Positions 1 through 8,920 of a stretch of DNA of 64,000 bases are shown here, piece after piece. The stretch lies in assembly GCA_013298625.1 (NCBI GenBank), contig JAAFIF010000041.1, forward strand, positions 1 to 64,000, in the 5' to 3' direction. The notes under the pieces are model-generated. The model saw only the letters and a program-made list of their open reading frames with translations. It did not search any database and was not told the DNA's origin. This DNA is from Myxococcales bacterium. GTDB lineage: Bacteria > Myxococcota_A > Polyangia > Polyangiales > Ga0077539. Made by a program: the position numbers and the translations under genes. Every line of letters begins with the position of its first letter. Positions within the stretch are counted from its first letter, which is position 1.

Positions 1-368
1 TCGCGATCCCCGCGATGGTCTTCTATGACCTCGGCCCCATCGACGCGATCAAGAAGTCTGGCGAGACGCTCAAGCGCATGTGGGGCGAGAGCCTCGTCGG
101 CCACTGGGGCCTCGGGTTCATGAGCTTCTTGATGGTGCTGCCCGGCATCGGGTCGCTGATCGGAGGCTTCGTGATGATGGGCGCCGAAGCGCAGAGCTTC
201 GGGATCGGCCTCGTGCTCGTCGGGATCGTCCTGCTGATCTTGGCCTCGCTGGTGATCGGCGTGCTCAAGATGGTCTACACGACGGCGCTGTTCATGTACG
301 CCGAGTCGGGCACCGCGCCGCAGGGATTCTCGCAAGAATTGCTGGCCGGCGCGTACTCGCGTCGCTGA
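1..368 (+). CDS. Integral membrane protein, C-terminal part (cut by window edge)
   Basis: The frame is already open at the window edge and ends at a TGA at 366-368, so the N-terminus lies outside. The visible part has a short amphipathic segment (about residues 1-30 of what is seen) followed by two long hydrophobic helices separated by a small Gly-rich turn, then a polar tail. The pattern, with a GESLVGHWGL-like motif before the helices, resembles DUF6159-type multi-pass membrane proteins of unknown function. That assignment is tentative. An ATG at 15 exists but is probably internal. Confidence 0.55.
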   Translation, partial: AIPAMVFYDLGPIDAIKKSGETLKRMWGESLVGHWGLGFMSFLMVLPGIGSLIGGFVMMGAEAQSFGIGLVLVGIVLLILASLVIGVLKMVYTTALFMYAESGTAPQGFSQELLAGAYSRR

Positions 369-473
369 GCGCGCGCCGCTGCTGCTGCGCAGGGGACAGC
401 CAGCGACACAACAACGGGGGACGCACAGCACGGGAACAACCCGCCGGGCCCGCTGTCGGTGCACAATCACCGC

Positions 474-3400
474 ATGAGCCCCCGTCCGCTCGTTCTGCTC
501 GCGATCGTGAGCAGCCTCGGTCCCTGCACTCCCAAGCGCGCGCCGTCGACCGCTGACGGCGCGACGCCCAACAGCCTGATCCTCGATGACGCAGGGCACC
601 GGCTCGAGGTGCGCATCGGAACCGTCGGCGACGGCCACCCGCTCCCGCGCAACGGACGCGCCTGGCAGGCCACGCCCGCGAGGCTCGTCATGAACGCTCC
701 GTACCAGTCCTGGAGCGACGACGGGACGCTCGTTCACGTCGTCGCGTACACGCCCTCGCTCGAAGCCTGCGCGCGGGCGGACTTCTACATGGACTACAAG
801 CACATCGGCCGCGCCGACGCGCACGGCGCGTTCGCCTACCGACGCACCGCCGGACAGGGCAGCAACGAGCTGCTCGTCACCTGTCAGGGCATCGACGGAA
901 AGTGGTACCGCGGCCGGCTCAACTACGGCGCGCACGCGCGCTCGCGAGAGTTCGAGCGGCCCATCATCTACGTCCACGCGGACCGCGGCGTGTACAAGCC
1001 CGGCCAGCGCGTGCGCGTGCGCGTCCTCGCATGGAAGCTCCGCGGCGAATACACAGCGCTCGCCCACCAAAGGGTGTCCATCTTTCTCGAAGGCCCCGAC
1101 GGCGAGCCCGTCGGAGGCGCGCGCGTCGAGACCGACGAAGAGGGCGTGGGCGCCCTCGAGCTGCCGCTTCCGCGCAACATCGCTGAAGGGCAGTACAAGC
1201 TCGTCGCGACGCACATCGCTGAAGAGTCCGAGCGCGCGCAGCGCAGCGCAGGCTTCTACGGCTACGGCAGGCGCCCGCAGAACCGCGAGCAGCGCGCAGA
1301 GGCGCCCATTCAGATCCGCCGCTTCGAGACCCCGGTGATCGAAGTGCGCCACACGCTCGGCGAGTTTCTCACGCCCGCGATGCGCGCGGTCCCGTTCACG
1401 GTCACGCTGGGCTACCTCGACGGGACGCCCTTCGCGCGCGCGCGGCTCGAGGTCGCGCTCGGGACGGGCGAAGACCGCGTCGCGCTTCCGCCTCGCGCGG
1501 TGACCGGCCCGGGCCCGCACGCGTTTTCGCTGAGCGCAGAGCAGCTCGAGCGCTTCAGGACCAGCAGCGAACTCAGGGTCGAAATCGCGGCCATCGATGA
1601 CACGGGCCGAAGGGACACCGTCGTCCGCGCGATGCGCGTGGTGGACAACCCCTACAGCGCGACGATCGAGCTCGACCGCAACGGCTACGCGACGGGAGAG
1701 ATGGTCGACGCTGCCCTGCGCGTGACGGACATCAACTCGGTCGTGCAGCGATCGAAGGCCGTGCGGCTCGAAGGCTGCGGGCAAAACCTCAACGCGACCA
1801 CGGACGACACGGGCGTCGCGCACTTTCGCTTTCGCATGCCCGACGCGTCGTGCTCGGTGCAGGCGTTCACCGACGACGCGCGGGGCGCGCTGGCCAACGC
1901 GTCGGTCACGCACACGATCGTGCGGCCGATGCAGTCGCGCGTGCTCGAGCAGCGGGTGCGCGAGCGCGAGCCCGTGACGATCACCGTGAACTTTCCTGCG
2001 GAGATCGTCCCGGTCGAGCGCGTCGTGCACGGGGATCTCACGGACAGCTCTGGGGCCATCGTGGACTCGTTTTCGATCCCGATCGAAGAGCAAGCGGGCG
2101 CGAAGATCGCGCGCACGACGATTCGTCCTCCCTCGTGGGGCTCGATGCTCGTCTCGCTCTACGCCCTCGGCGTGCATCGCTCGCAGCAGCGACAGCCCAC
2201 GGCGATCGGGCTGCTCACGGACGGGCAGAGCCTCGCGGTCGGAGCCGTTCCGCACTTGGAGGTGACCCTGCGCGGCGTCGAGGGAGAGCTGCGTCCAGGC
2301 GCGACGATCCCCGTGCAAATCGACGTGAAGCGCGACGGCCAACCGGCGGACGCGACGCTGGGCGTGAGCCTCGTCGACCGCGGAATCATCAACATGCTCG
2401 ACCCCTTCGAGCACCCGCCCTTCGACCGCTTCTACGACCCGCAGCAGAAAGTGCTCGCGAGCACCGGCGCGCAGACGCTCACCTGGCCGGTGGTCCAACG
2501 CACCTGGGGCCGTGATCGCTACGACATCGGCTGGCTCCCGAGCTTCGGCATGCACGAGGGCTCGCTGCCCGACGGCGACCCCGGCGTGTGGTGGCCCAGC
2601 GAAGAAGACCAGCGCGAGACCGAGCGCTCAGCGCAGGCGCAGGGACAACCCATGCCCACGCAAGCAGCGAGCGCGCCCTCGGTGGTCGCGCCGATGGCCC
2701 AAGCAGCGGCTCCAGGCAGCACTGGGACGGGCGCAGCCGAGGGTTTCGGCGGACTGCTCGCAGGCGGCGGCATCGGCGGCAGCGGCAACGGCATCGGCGG
2801 CGGAGGCTACGGCTCGGGCGCCGGCATGGGGCTGCGCGCGCGAATCGCTCGAGCGCCCCTCGCGCGACGCGCTGCTGGCAGGGCCCTCGCCGCAGATACG
2901 CCTGCCGACGGACGGAGCGAAGAAGAGCCCATGGCGGGAGGCGAAGTGCAAAACACACGCGGCCGCGGGTTCATCGACGACGACGCGCCCGCGGGTCCCG
3001 TGCTCATCGTGCGCACCGGAACCGACGACACGTCCCTCTGGCTGCCCCGCGCGCGCGGAGGAGGCTCGCAGCCGCCGATGCAAGTGCGCGTGCCCGAGAC
3101 GATTGGTGAACACCAATTCAACGTCCTCGCGAGCGATCGACAGGGAGGCATCGCGCTGGCGCGCGCGACGCTCACCGTGCGACAGCCGTTGTACGTGCGC
3201 GCGGACGTGCCCGAGACGCTCACCGTGGGCGACGTCGCGACGGTCACGTTGGTCGCGAGAAACAACAGCGAAAACCCTGTCGAACTCGACCTCGCGCTGC
3301 GCTCTACGCAGTGGACGGTGGCGGCCCTCGACCCGACGCACGTCACAGCCGCAGCGCGCGGTTACGCGACGGCGCGCTTTCGCGTGACCGCGACGCAGCC

Positions 3401-5210
3401 GGGCCGCGCGCGGTACGAAGCCGAAGCGCGCAACGCCAGCGTCACGGACCTGTTGCGCGCGGACACGTGGGTGCGCCCTGCGGGCAGCCCGTCGCACGAG
3501 CGCGTGACCGAGAGCGTGCGGGCGGGGCAGCCGTTTCGGGCGACGGTGTCCGCGGCGGTTCCGGGGTGCACGAGCGGCGATTGCGCGTCGAGCTATCGGG
3601 TCGCGCGGCTGTCCATCGCGCTTCCCGAGTCGACCGCGTGGGAGCCGGCGATCGAGTACGCGAGCAACGCGTGGGAAGAGCAGCTCGAAGCGCTCGCCGC
3701 GCGCATGGACGCCGCGCGCGTGTACGCCACGGGCGCGAGGATTTTCGCAGCGAAAGAAGAGGCCGAGGCGCTCGCGGCGCAGTCGCTCTTCGGCCTCGTC
3801 GCGCGCACGGGCGGCGGCGGCCTGTGGGGCGCGCCCGAGCGGAACGAAGGCAGCGGGTTTGGTCTCCGCGGCTTTCGCGGGATTCGCTCGGTGCAGATCG
3901 TCCGTCCGTCACGACCCACGGCGGCGAGCCCCGATGTCCGGCGCTCGGCGCGCGCGCTCGAGGCGTTGGCGACCGCGCACCACGCTGGCTACGAGGTGCA
4001 AGCCGCGCACTTGAACCGCGGCTACATGCACTTGCTGAGCGCGCTGAGTCCGACGACGACCGACGCGGATCGATGGCTCGCGCTGCGCGCGGTGATCGCG
4101 TATCGCGCGCCGGAGTACCGCGCCAACCGCTACGAGAGCCAGGACAGCGCGCTGGCGCAGAGCCCGTTCAACGGCGTCGCGGCGCTTCGCAGCGCGCACG
4201 CGAGGCTCGAAGCAGGCGTCGGAACGGACGCGCGCACCTACGCCGAAGCGCTGCTGCTCTGGCGGGCGTTTGCAGCGAACCAGAGCGTTCTCACCACGCT
4301 CTCGACAGAGGTCACGCAGCAGGTGCTGCGCTCGACGGCGACCGACGGCAGCGCGGCGGTCGCGTACGGGCTGCGCGCGGCGCGGGCGCTGCTTGCGTGG
4401 CGTCGGCAGCAGACGACGGAGCCGGGCTCGTACGACAGGGCGCACAGCGTGTTGGCCACTGCCGTAGCGCAGCTCACGCTGCACTCGCTCGACGCGGCTG
4501 CGGCGCGCGCAGAGCAGCGCGAGGTGAGCACGTATCTGCGCTCGAGCCGCGCGAGGTGGGAGTCGTGGTGGGACGCAGAGGCTTCGTCGCTCGCGCTTCA
4601 AGCGCTCTCGCTGGGCGGAACGCAGCCCGAGCGCGCCGGCTCGGCGGTGATCGTGAAGGTGGACGGGCGCGAGGTTCGGCACGTCGAGATCGACCCGAGA
4701 GATCCATGGCAGAGCACGTTGGCGCTGCGGCAGATCGAGCTCGACGACGCGATCGCGCAGGGCGCTGGGCAGATCGAGGTCGAGTACACGGGCGCGTTGA
4801 CGGCGCAGGTGACGCTCGACGTCGAGCGGTGGACGACGCGGCCTCGAACGGGCGAATCGCTGAGCGCGACGGCGCCGGACAGCGCGCGACGCGGCTCGGT
4901 GGTGACGGTTCGGGCCCGCGCGACGCGGCCGTCGGACTCGCGAGGAACGGAGCTGTGGCTGTCGCTTCCCCCGTACGCGCGGCTGGAGGAGAGCGCGCTG
5001 GACGAGCAGGTATCGCGGGGCGTGATCGCGTCGTGGCGCGAGCGCAACGGGCTGTTGGTGCTGACGTTTGCGGCGGACGCAGCGACGATGGACGCGGCGA
5101 TCGGCGTTCGGATGCCGCGAGCGGGACGCTACTCGTTTGCGGCGCTGGAGCTGCGCGACGCGACGGGGCGACGCGCCGGGATCAACGGGCCAGTGGTCAA
5201 CGTGCAGTGA
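474..5210 (+). CDS. Alpha-2-macroglobulin-like protein, thioester motif lost
   Basis: About 1578 residues. The family traps proteases in the periplasm or at the envelope. An MG2 domain is clear at about residues 160-250 (a DRGVYKPGQ motif followed by an EGPDGEPV strand). An unusual Gly-rich stretch (about residues 745-790) sits in the region where bait-like insertions occur. Near residues 1060-1072 the sequence aligns with the complement-type thioester segment, but the GCxEQ motif reads A-W-E-E-Q (1066-1070), so the thioester Cys is Trp. The helical region after it fits the complement/terpenoid-cyclase fold. The N-terminus looks like a lipoprotein or signal peptide, with Cys near residue 18 but a weak lipobox. 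ATG 474 is preferred over an in-frame GTG at 459 because it starts the signal peptide directly. Confidence 0.85.
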   Translation: MSPRPLVLLAIVSSLGPCTPKRAPSTADGATPNSLILDDAGHRLEVRIGTVGDGHPLPRNGRAWQATPARLVMNAPYQSWSDDGTLVHVVAYTPSLEACARADFYMDYKHIGRADAHGAFAYRRTAGQGSNELLVTCQGIDGKWYRGRLNYGAHARSREFERPIIYVHADRGVYKPGQRVRVRVLAWKLRGEYTALAHQRVSIFLEGPDGEPVGGARVETDEEGVGALELPLPRNIAEGQYKLVATHIAEESERAQRSAGFYGYGRRPQNREQRAEAPIQIRRFETPVIEVRHTLGEFLTPAMRAVPFTVTLGYLDGTPFARARLEVALGTGEDRVALPPRAVTGPGPHAFSLSAEQLERFRTSSELRVEIAAIDDTGRRDTVVRAMRVVDNPYSATIELDRNGYATGEMVDAALRVTDINSVVQRSKAVRLEGCGQNLNATTDDTGVAHFRFRMPDASCSVQAFTDDARGALANASVTHTIVRPMQSRVLEQRVREREPVTITVNFPAEIVPVERVVHGDLTDSSGAIVDSFSIPIEEQAGAKIARTTIRPPSWGSMLVSLYALGVHRSQQRQPTAIGLLTDGQSLAVGAVPHLEVTLRGVEGELRPGATIPVQIDVKRDGQPADATLGVSLVDRGIINMLDPFEHPPFDRFYDPQQKVLASTGAQTLTWPVVQRTWGRDRYDIGWLPSFGMHEGSLPDGDPGVWWPSEEDQRETERSAQAQGQPMPTQAASAPSVVAPMAQAAAPGSTGTGAAEGFGGLLAGGGIGGSGNGIGGGGYGSGAGMGLRARIARAPLARRAAGRALAADTPADGRSEEEPMAGGEVQNTRGRGFIDDDAPAGPVLIVRTGTDDTSLWLPRARGGGSQPPMQVRVPETIGEHQFNVLASDRQGGIALARATLTVRQPLYVRADVPETLTVGDVATVTLVARNNSENPVELDLALRSTQWTVAALDPTHVTAAARGYATARFRVTATQPGRARYEAEARNASVTDLLRADTWVRPAGSPSHERVTESVRAGQPFRATVSAAVPGCTSGDCASSYRVARLSIALPESTAWEPAIEYASNAWEEQLEALAARMDAARVYATGARIFAAKEEAEALAAQSLFGLVARTGGGGLWGAPERNEGSGFGLRGFRGIRSVQIVRPSRPTAASPDVRRSARALEALATAHHAGYEVQAAHLNRGYMHLLSALSPTTTDADRWLALRAVIAYRAPEYRANRYESQDSALAQSPFNGVAALRSAHARLEAGVGTDARTYAEALLLWRAFAANQSVLTTLSTEVTQQVLRSTATDGSAAVAYGLRAARALLAWRRQQTTEPGSYDRAHSVLATAVAQLTLHSLDAAAARAEQREVSTYLRSSRARWESWWDAEASSLALQALSLGGTQPERAGSAVIVKVDGREVRHVEIDPRDPWQSTLALRQIELDDAIAQGAGQIEVEYTGALTAQVTLDVERWTTRPRTGESLSATAPDSARRGSVVTVRARATRPSDSRGTELWLSLPPYARLEESALDEQVSRGVIASWRERNGLLVLTFAADAATMDAAIGVRMPRAGRYSFAALELRDATGRRAGINGPVVNVQ

Positions 5211-5245
5211 GCGCAGGGCAGAGCGGGCAGAGCAGCGAGCGCAAC

Positions 5246-5434
5246 GGGGACGGTGTTCAATAGTTCACGAAACCCGGATAACTCCGCGAGATCGCGGCGG
5301 CGGGCACGGGCGACCAGGGGCGGTGTTCAAGAGTTCACGAACTCGTCCACCGGAGCAGCGACGGCAGCGCGGACGCGGTGGATAGTGATCTCGAGGGGTT
5401 ATCCCGGTCTCGTGAACTATTGAACACCGTCCCC
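5246..5434. repeat. Palindromic repeat cluster (REP/MITE-like)
   Basis: Two 48-base arms, 5246-5293 and 5387-5434, are near-perfect inverted copies with about four mismatches. Each carries the core TGTTCAATAGTTCACGA. A third, shorter direct copy of the core (one base changed) lies at 5317-5340 between them. The cluster occupies the gap between the macroglobulin-like gene (stop 5210) and the convergent rpmA (stop 5529). No transposase frame is visible. The form suggests a non-autonomous palindromic element or a REP-type unit. It could also act as a bidirectional terminator. Confidence 0.8.
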
Positions 5435-5528
5435 ACGGCGCCCCCTGCGGCGGGAGAAACGCAACGAGGGCGACGGCGCTCTTCGCACGCGTCACCCTCG
5501 GAAGCTGTGCTCGCTGGTCAGCGAGCGA

Positions 5529-5807
5529 TCACTCGGCCGCGGCAGCGGCGGGCGCGACGGGGATCACGGTGACCTTCTTGCGGTCCCGTCCGTAGCGCTG
5601 AAACTTCACCTGGCCCTCGACGAGCGCGTACAGGGTGAAGTCCTTGCCCTGGCCGACGTTGTCGCCCGGGTGAACCTTGCTGCCGACCTGGCGAACGATG
5701 ATGCCGCCGGGGAGGATGTGCTGGCCGTCGTAGACCTTTACGCCGCGGTACTGCGGGCTGGAGTCACGGCCGTTGCGGGAGGATCCCTGTCCTTTTTTAT
5801 GTGCCAT
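5529..5807 (-). CDS. rpmA: 50S ribosomal protein bL27
   Basis: 92 residues, within the normal size for bL27, a large-subunit protein that reaches the peptidyl-transferase centre. The N-terminus MAHKKGQGSSRNGRDS and the later GQHILPGGIIVRQ and HPGDNVGQGKD segments are diagnostic. The C-terminus has an extra Ala-rich tail. It lies 6 bases downstream of rplU, the usual bacterial order, and shares its promoter. It starts directly with MAHKKG, so no N-terminal pre-sequence of the kind cleaved in Firmicutes is present. Confidence 0.98.
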   Translation of the reverse strand: MAHKKGQGSSRNGRDSSPQYRGVKVYDGQHILPGGIIVRQVGSKVHPGDNVGQGKDFTLYALVEGQVKFQRYGRDRKKVTVIPVAPAAAAAE

Positions 5808-5813
5808 GGCGAA

Positions 5814-6122
5814 TCAACCCTCGATGCCGGTGATCTTGATCTCGGTGAACGGCTGACGGTGGCCGTACTTGCGGCGGTAGTTCTTTCGGCGGCGGAGCTT
5901 GAAGACGATGATCTTCTTCGCGCGGTCCTGCACGACGATTTCGGCGTTGACCTTGGCGCCGTCGATGTAGGGCTTGCCGACCTTCACGGCGTCTCCGCCG
6001 ATCAGCAAAACCTTGTCGAAGGACACCTTCGTCCCCTTGTCACCAACGATCTTTTCGATACGAAGGTTCTCGCCGGGGGCGACTTTGTATTGCTTTCCAC
6101 CCGTGTGAATCACGGCATACAT
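5814..6122 (-). CDS. rplU: 50S ribosomal protein bL21
   Basis: 102 residues, normal length. MYAVIHTGGKQYKV at the N-terminus and KIIVFKLRRRKNYRRKYGHRQ near the C-terminus mark bL21 of the large ribosomal subunit. The start is supported by an AAAGAGGT ribosome-binding site about 10 bases upstream on the minus strand. It is the first gene of the rplU-rpmA pair. A clear sigma-70-type promoter lies at 6189-6217. The Obg GTPase gene that often follows in other genomes is absent here. Confidence 0.98.
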   Translation of the reverse strand: MYAVIHTGGKQYKVAPGENLRIEKIVGDKGTKVSFDKVLLIGGDAVKVGKPYIDGAKVNAEIVVQDRAKKIIVFKLRRRKNYRRKYGHRQPFTEIKITGIEG

Positions 6123-6188
6123 CGCGATCGACCTCTTTCCATGTCATCCCGACGAGCGCGTCCCCGCGTCGCCGGCGGAAGGGCGGCG

Positions 6189-6217
6189 TGTTTAGACGAC
6201 AGAACTTCTGCCGTCAA
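6189..6217 (-). promoter_or_regulatory. Sigma-70-type promoter of rplU-rpmA
   Basis: Read on the minus strand: TTGACG (6217-6212), a 17-base spacer, and TAAACA (6194-6189). It lies about 67 bases before the rplU start codon. The near-consensus -35 and ideal spacing in an otherwise very GC-rich stretch make this the best housekeeping promoter in the window. Confidence 0.75.
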
Positions 6218-6234
6218 GCACCCGTCCGCTGCTT

Positions 6235-7737
6235 CTACACCGATCCCCGCCTCCGCGCACGACGCTTCGCCACGGCCAGCGCTCCCAAACCCAGCGCAAA
6301 CAGCGCCGACGGACTGTGTCCCAAACCCCGTCCCAAACCCCGTCCCAAACCCGTCTCGGGCCCGGCCGCGACCACACATCCGCAGCCGCCCATCGGAACG
6401 CCGCCCGCACCAGGGTTGCCCGAGCCCCCCGTGCGCGCGTCGCGACGGACGAGCATCCCCGCGTCGTCGAACTCTTCTTCGCCCGGCTCCATCGCGTCGG
6501 GATCGAACGCCGCCGCGTCGTCCTCGGGAAAGCTCACGCCCGTGTCCTCGACCACGCCCGCGTCGACGATCACCCCGGAGTCCACGACGACCCCAGAGTC
6601 CACCGGGCCCACGCCCGAGTCCATGGGCGGCGCGCCGCTGCTCGCGCGCACGCGCACTTGCAGCACGTTGTCCGCCGGGCCGCCCTGACCCGTGTCGCTG
6701 AACCACGCGACGCCCTCGCGCACGATCCCGAAGAACTCGCTGTACTCCTGGCCCACCGTCGTCGGGGCGCGCACAGAGAAGTTGAAGCGCCCGGTCGCGC
6801 CAGGAGCCACCACGCGGTCGATCGTCGCCGCGCGGCTGCCGCGCACCCAATCGCTGCCCTGCGCGGGCGAAATCCGATCGCGCGGCTGCGTCGTGCCCAT
6901 GAACACTTCGCCCGGCCGCCACGTGTCCGTCCCCGTGTTGCGAAACTCAAAGTACCCGCGCTGCTCGCCGCCCGCTGGCAAGTTCAACGTCGTCGACGCC
7001 AGCGGAAAGCTCTGCATGACGAACTGCGCGGCGAAGCGCGTGCCCATCATCATTCCGCCGCCCGTGAGGGTCTCGTACGCGCGGATCAGGGACATGTACG
7101 TCGGCGCGTAGACGCTGCCGAAGCCCGAGACCGTCTTGCGGATGTTGAAGTGCAAGTGGATCGTCGTGGCCGTCCCGCCGAACTGGTTCGAGACGCGGCC
7201 GACGACCTGCCCGCGACGCACGGACTGACCGACGGTCACCGCGACGTTGCTCATGTGAAGGTAGTCGTAGCGCGTCCCGTCCGCCGTGGTGAGATAGACC
7301 GAGTACGAGCCGATGTTGGTGATCGTTCCGTCGGCGACCGCGACGACGTTGTGCACGCTGTTGCGGCAGTCGCTCGCGCGCATGTCCTGCCCCTGGTGGC
7401 CGACGCCCGCGGGGCACATGGGCATGTCCCACGAGCGCGTCTCGCAGTAGTTGTCGCGCCAGGGATAGCTGAAATTGCGCGCGTCGCACTGCCCGCCCGC
7501 AGGCCCGCTCGATCCGCCGACGCCCCACACCTGCGAGTTCAAGTACGCCGGCGCATTCTCGATCGGAAATCGAATTCCCGGCGCGTACACCGTGCTGTCG
7601 ACCCGGCCTCGGCCGCTGCCGCTCACGAGCTCTCCCGCTGGCCGATACGTGAACTGCGCGCGCGCTTCACCAGCCACCGTCGCGCACCCGAGCCCGGTCA
7701 CCAGCGCCAGCAGCGCGCGCTTCGATGTGCTCATCAT
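6235..7737 (-). CDS. Secreted M23 metallopeptidase with NBR1-like Ig domain and MYXO-CTERM tail
   Basis: 500 residues. A signal peptide (1-27, ending ARAQ) leads to a Cys-containing segment and an M23/LytM domain. Expected Zn ligands are present: H114-x3-D118 and H194-x-H196, plus H161. M23 enzymes cut peptidoglycan cross-bridges or bind peptidoglycan. Residues about 235-345 look like an NBR1-type Ig-like domain (FRNTGTDTWRPGE). An acidic Val/Asp linker precedes a Cys-Gly-Cys motif, a hydrophobic segment and an Arg-rich end, typical of MYXO-CTERM surface sorting. A 12-base DNA repeat encodes GLGR units just before the tail. The start overlaps the stop of the upstream lipoprotein gene by ATGA, so the two are coupled. 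Confidence 0.85.
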   Translation of the reverse strand: MMSTSKRALLALVTGLGCATVAGEARAQFTYRPAGELVSGSGRGRVDSTVYAPGIRFPIENAPAYLNSQVWGVGGSSGPAGGQCDARNFSYPWRDNYCETRSWDMPMCPAGVGHQGQDMRASDCRNSVHNVVAVADGTITNIGSYSVYLTTADGTRYDYLHMSNVAVTVGQSVRRGQVVGRVSNQFGGTATTIHLHFNIRKTVSGFGSVYAPTYMSLIRAYETLTGGGMMMGTRFAAQFVMQSFPLASTTLNLPAGGEQRGYFEFRNTGTDTWRPGEVFMGTTQPRDRISPAQGSDWVRGSRAATIDRVVAPGATGRFNFSVRAPTTVGQEYSEFFGIVREGVAWFSDTGQGGPADNVLQVRVRASSGAPPMDSGVGPVDSGVVVDSGVIVDAGVVEDTGVSFPEDDAAAFDPDAMEPGEEEFDDAGMLVRRDARTGGSGNPGAGGVPMGGCGCVVAAGPETGLGRGLGRGLGHSPSALFALGLGALAVAKRRARRRGSV

Positions 7738-8333
7738 CGCGCACCTCCGACCGTCGCCGCCGCGGCATTTGCCCTGGAATTCTCCAGCGTATTTCTCACT
7801 CGCACCAGCGACTCAGCGAGCCCCAACACGTACGTGCTCTGCGTGCACGCGCGGTCCTCGAAGGGCTGATAGCACTCGACCTCGAGCGCGTACGTCGCCC
7901 CCGCTTCGCTCCACGTCACCGACCGAACCCCCTCGTTGAAGAGCACCATCGCCGGCGCGCCTCGCACGCGCTCGCTGTGCCCGAGCGGCGCGGCCCCGTT
8001 GCTCGCATCTCGCACCACGTGCAGCGACAGCGTGCGCTCGCCGACGCGCGCCGAAATCGCGTACCACTCGGGCCCCGCCGTCACCACGCTCGCCGCCGCC
8101 GTCGCAGGGTCGCCGAACAGCAACACCGGCAACGGCGCGCGCGAGACCGCGTCGCGCGAGCCCTGCGAGAGCGCAGCGAGGGCGTCGCTCGCGATCCGCT
8201 GCGTGACCGCTTGCTGCGCGCGCACCGCGGGCGTCTCGCTCGCGGCGGGCGAAGAGCTGGGCTCGACCGCGCGCTGACAGTGCGTCAGACCAGCGAGCAA
8301 CAACGGCAAGAGCGCACGCGACGTCGGTGACAT
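7734..8333 (-). CDS. Lipoprotein of unknown function upstream of the M23 peptidase
   Basis: 199 residues from ATG at 8333. The N-terminus MSPTSRALLPLLLAGLTHC is a lipoprotein signal with Cys 19; the lipobox (LTHC) is imperfect. No recognised domain. The centre has alternating hydrophobic strands and a late Cys pair (CYQPFEDRACTQ). The frame extends upstream to 8609, but that part lacks a signal peptide and would bury this one, so the shorter start is chosen. Its stop overlaps the start of the M23 gene by four bases, suggesting joint translation and perhaps a physical partner of that enzyme (inference). Confidence 0.7.
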   Translation of the reverse strand: MSPTSRALLPLLLAGLTHCQRAVEPSSSPAASETPAVRAQQAVTQRIASDALAALSQGSRDAVSRAPLPVLLFGDPATAAASVVTAGPEWYAISARVGERTLSLHVVRDASNGAAPLGHSERVRGAPAMVLFNEGVRSVTWSEAGATYALEVECYQPFEDRACTQSTYVLGLAESLVRVRNTLENSRANAAAATVGGAR

Positions 8334-8469
8334 CAAAGGGATCTCGACTCCTGTGTGCGCGAGGGCGTCGGCCCTACGCAATGCCACGCAGTGTACAACA
8401 CAACGGCGTTCGGTTTGTTCATCCCCCTCGGGCCGTTGTAGAACCGCTACCCTAAGAGCCCCATAGAGC

Positions 8470-8871
8470 ATGTTCGGCATCGGCGCCCCCGAGATCTTTG
8501 TCATCGCTGTGATCGCGCTCATCGTGCTCGGCCCCAAGCGCTTGCCGCAGGCGCTCAAGACCGTCGGCCGGGGGATCGGCCAGTTTCGCCGCGCGGTCAC
8601 CCAGATCAAGCAAGAGGTCGGCTACGACGAAGTGGTCGACGAGGTGGTCCGCCCGCTGCGCGAGGGGATGCACGACCTCAACGATCAGGTGAGGCGCGAG
8701 GTCGAGTCCAGCGCGGCGCGCGAGGTCGACGTCGACGACGCGGCGCTGGGGATCACCACCGAATACCCCGAGGGCGGACCCGACGACTACGGAGCGGCGC
8801 CCGAGAAGAGCGCCAACGACTACGCGGCCGCGGCGTACGCGCTGCCCGCGACGGCGAGCGACGCGAAATAG
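8470..8871 (+). CDS. tatB: Twin-arginine translocase subunit TatB (or TatA/B-type)
   Basis: 133 residues. One N-terminal membrane helix (FVIAVIALIVLGPKRLP, residues 10-26) is followed by an amphipathic helix and an acidic tail. The GPKRLP hinge and the MFGIGAPE start favour TatB over TatA, but short TatA/TatB proteins are hard to separate by eye. With TatC it forms the receptor for folded, signal-bearing proteins at the inner membrane. tatC follows 49 bases downstream on the same strand, so an operon is likely. No second TatA gene is in the window. Confidence 0.88.
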   Translation: MFGIGAPEIFVIAVIALIVLGPKRLPQALKTVGRGIGQFRRAVTQIKQEVGYDEVVDEVVRPLREGMHDLNDQVRREVESSAAREVDVDDAALGITTEYPEGGPDDYGAAPEKSANDYAAAAYALPATASDAK

Positions 8872-8920
8872 TCAGCGATCGAAGGCACCGATCGACTCAC
8901 CACGAAGAGAGAGCTTCACT

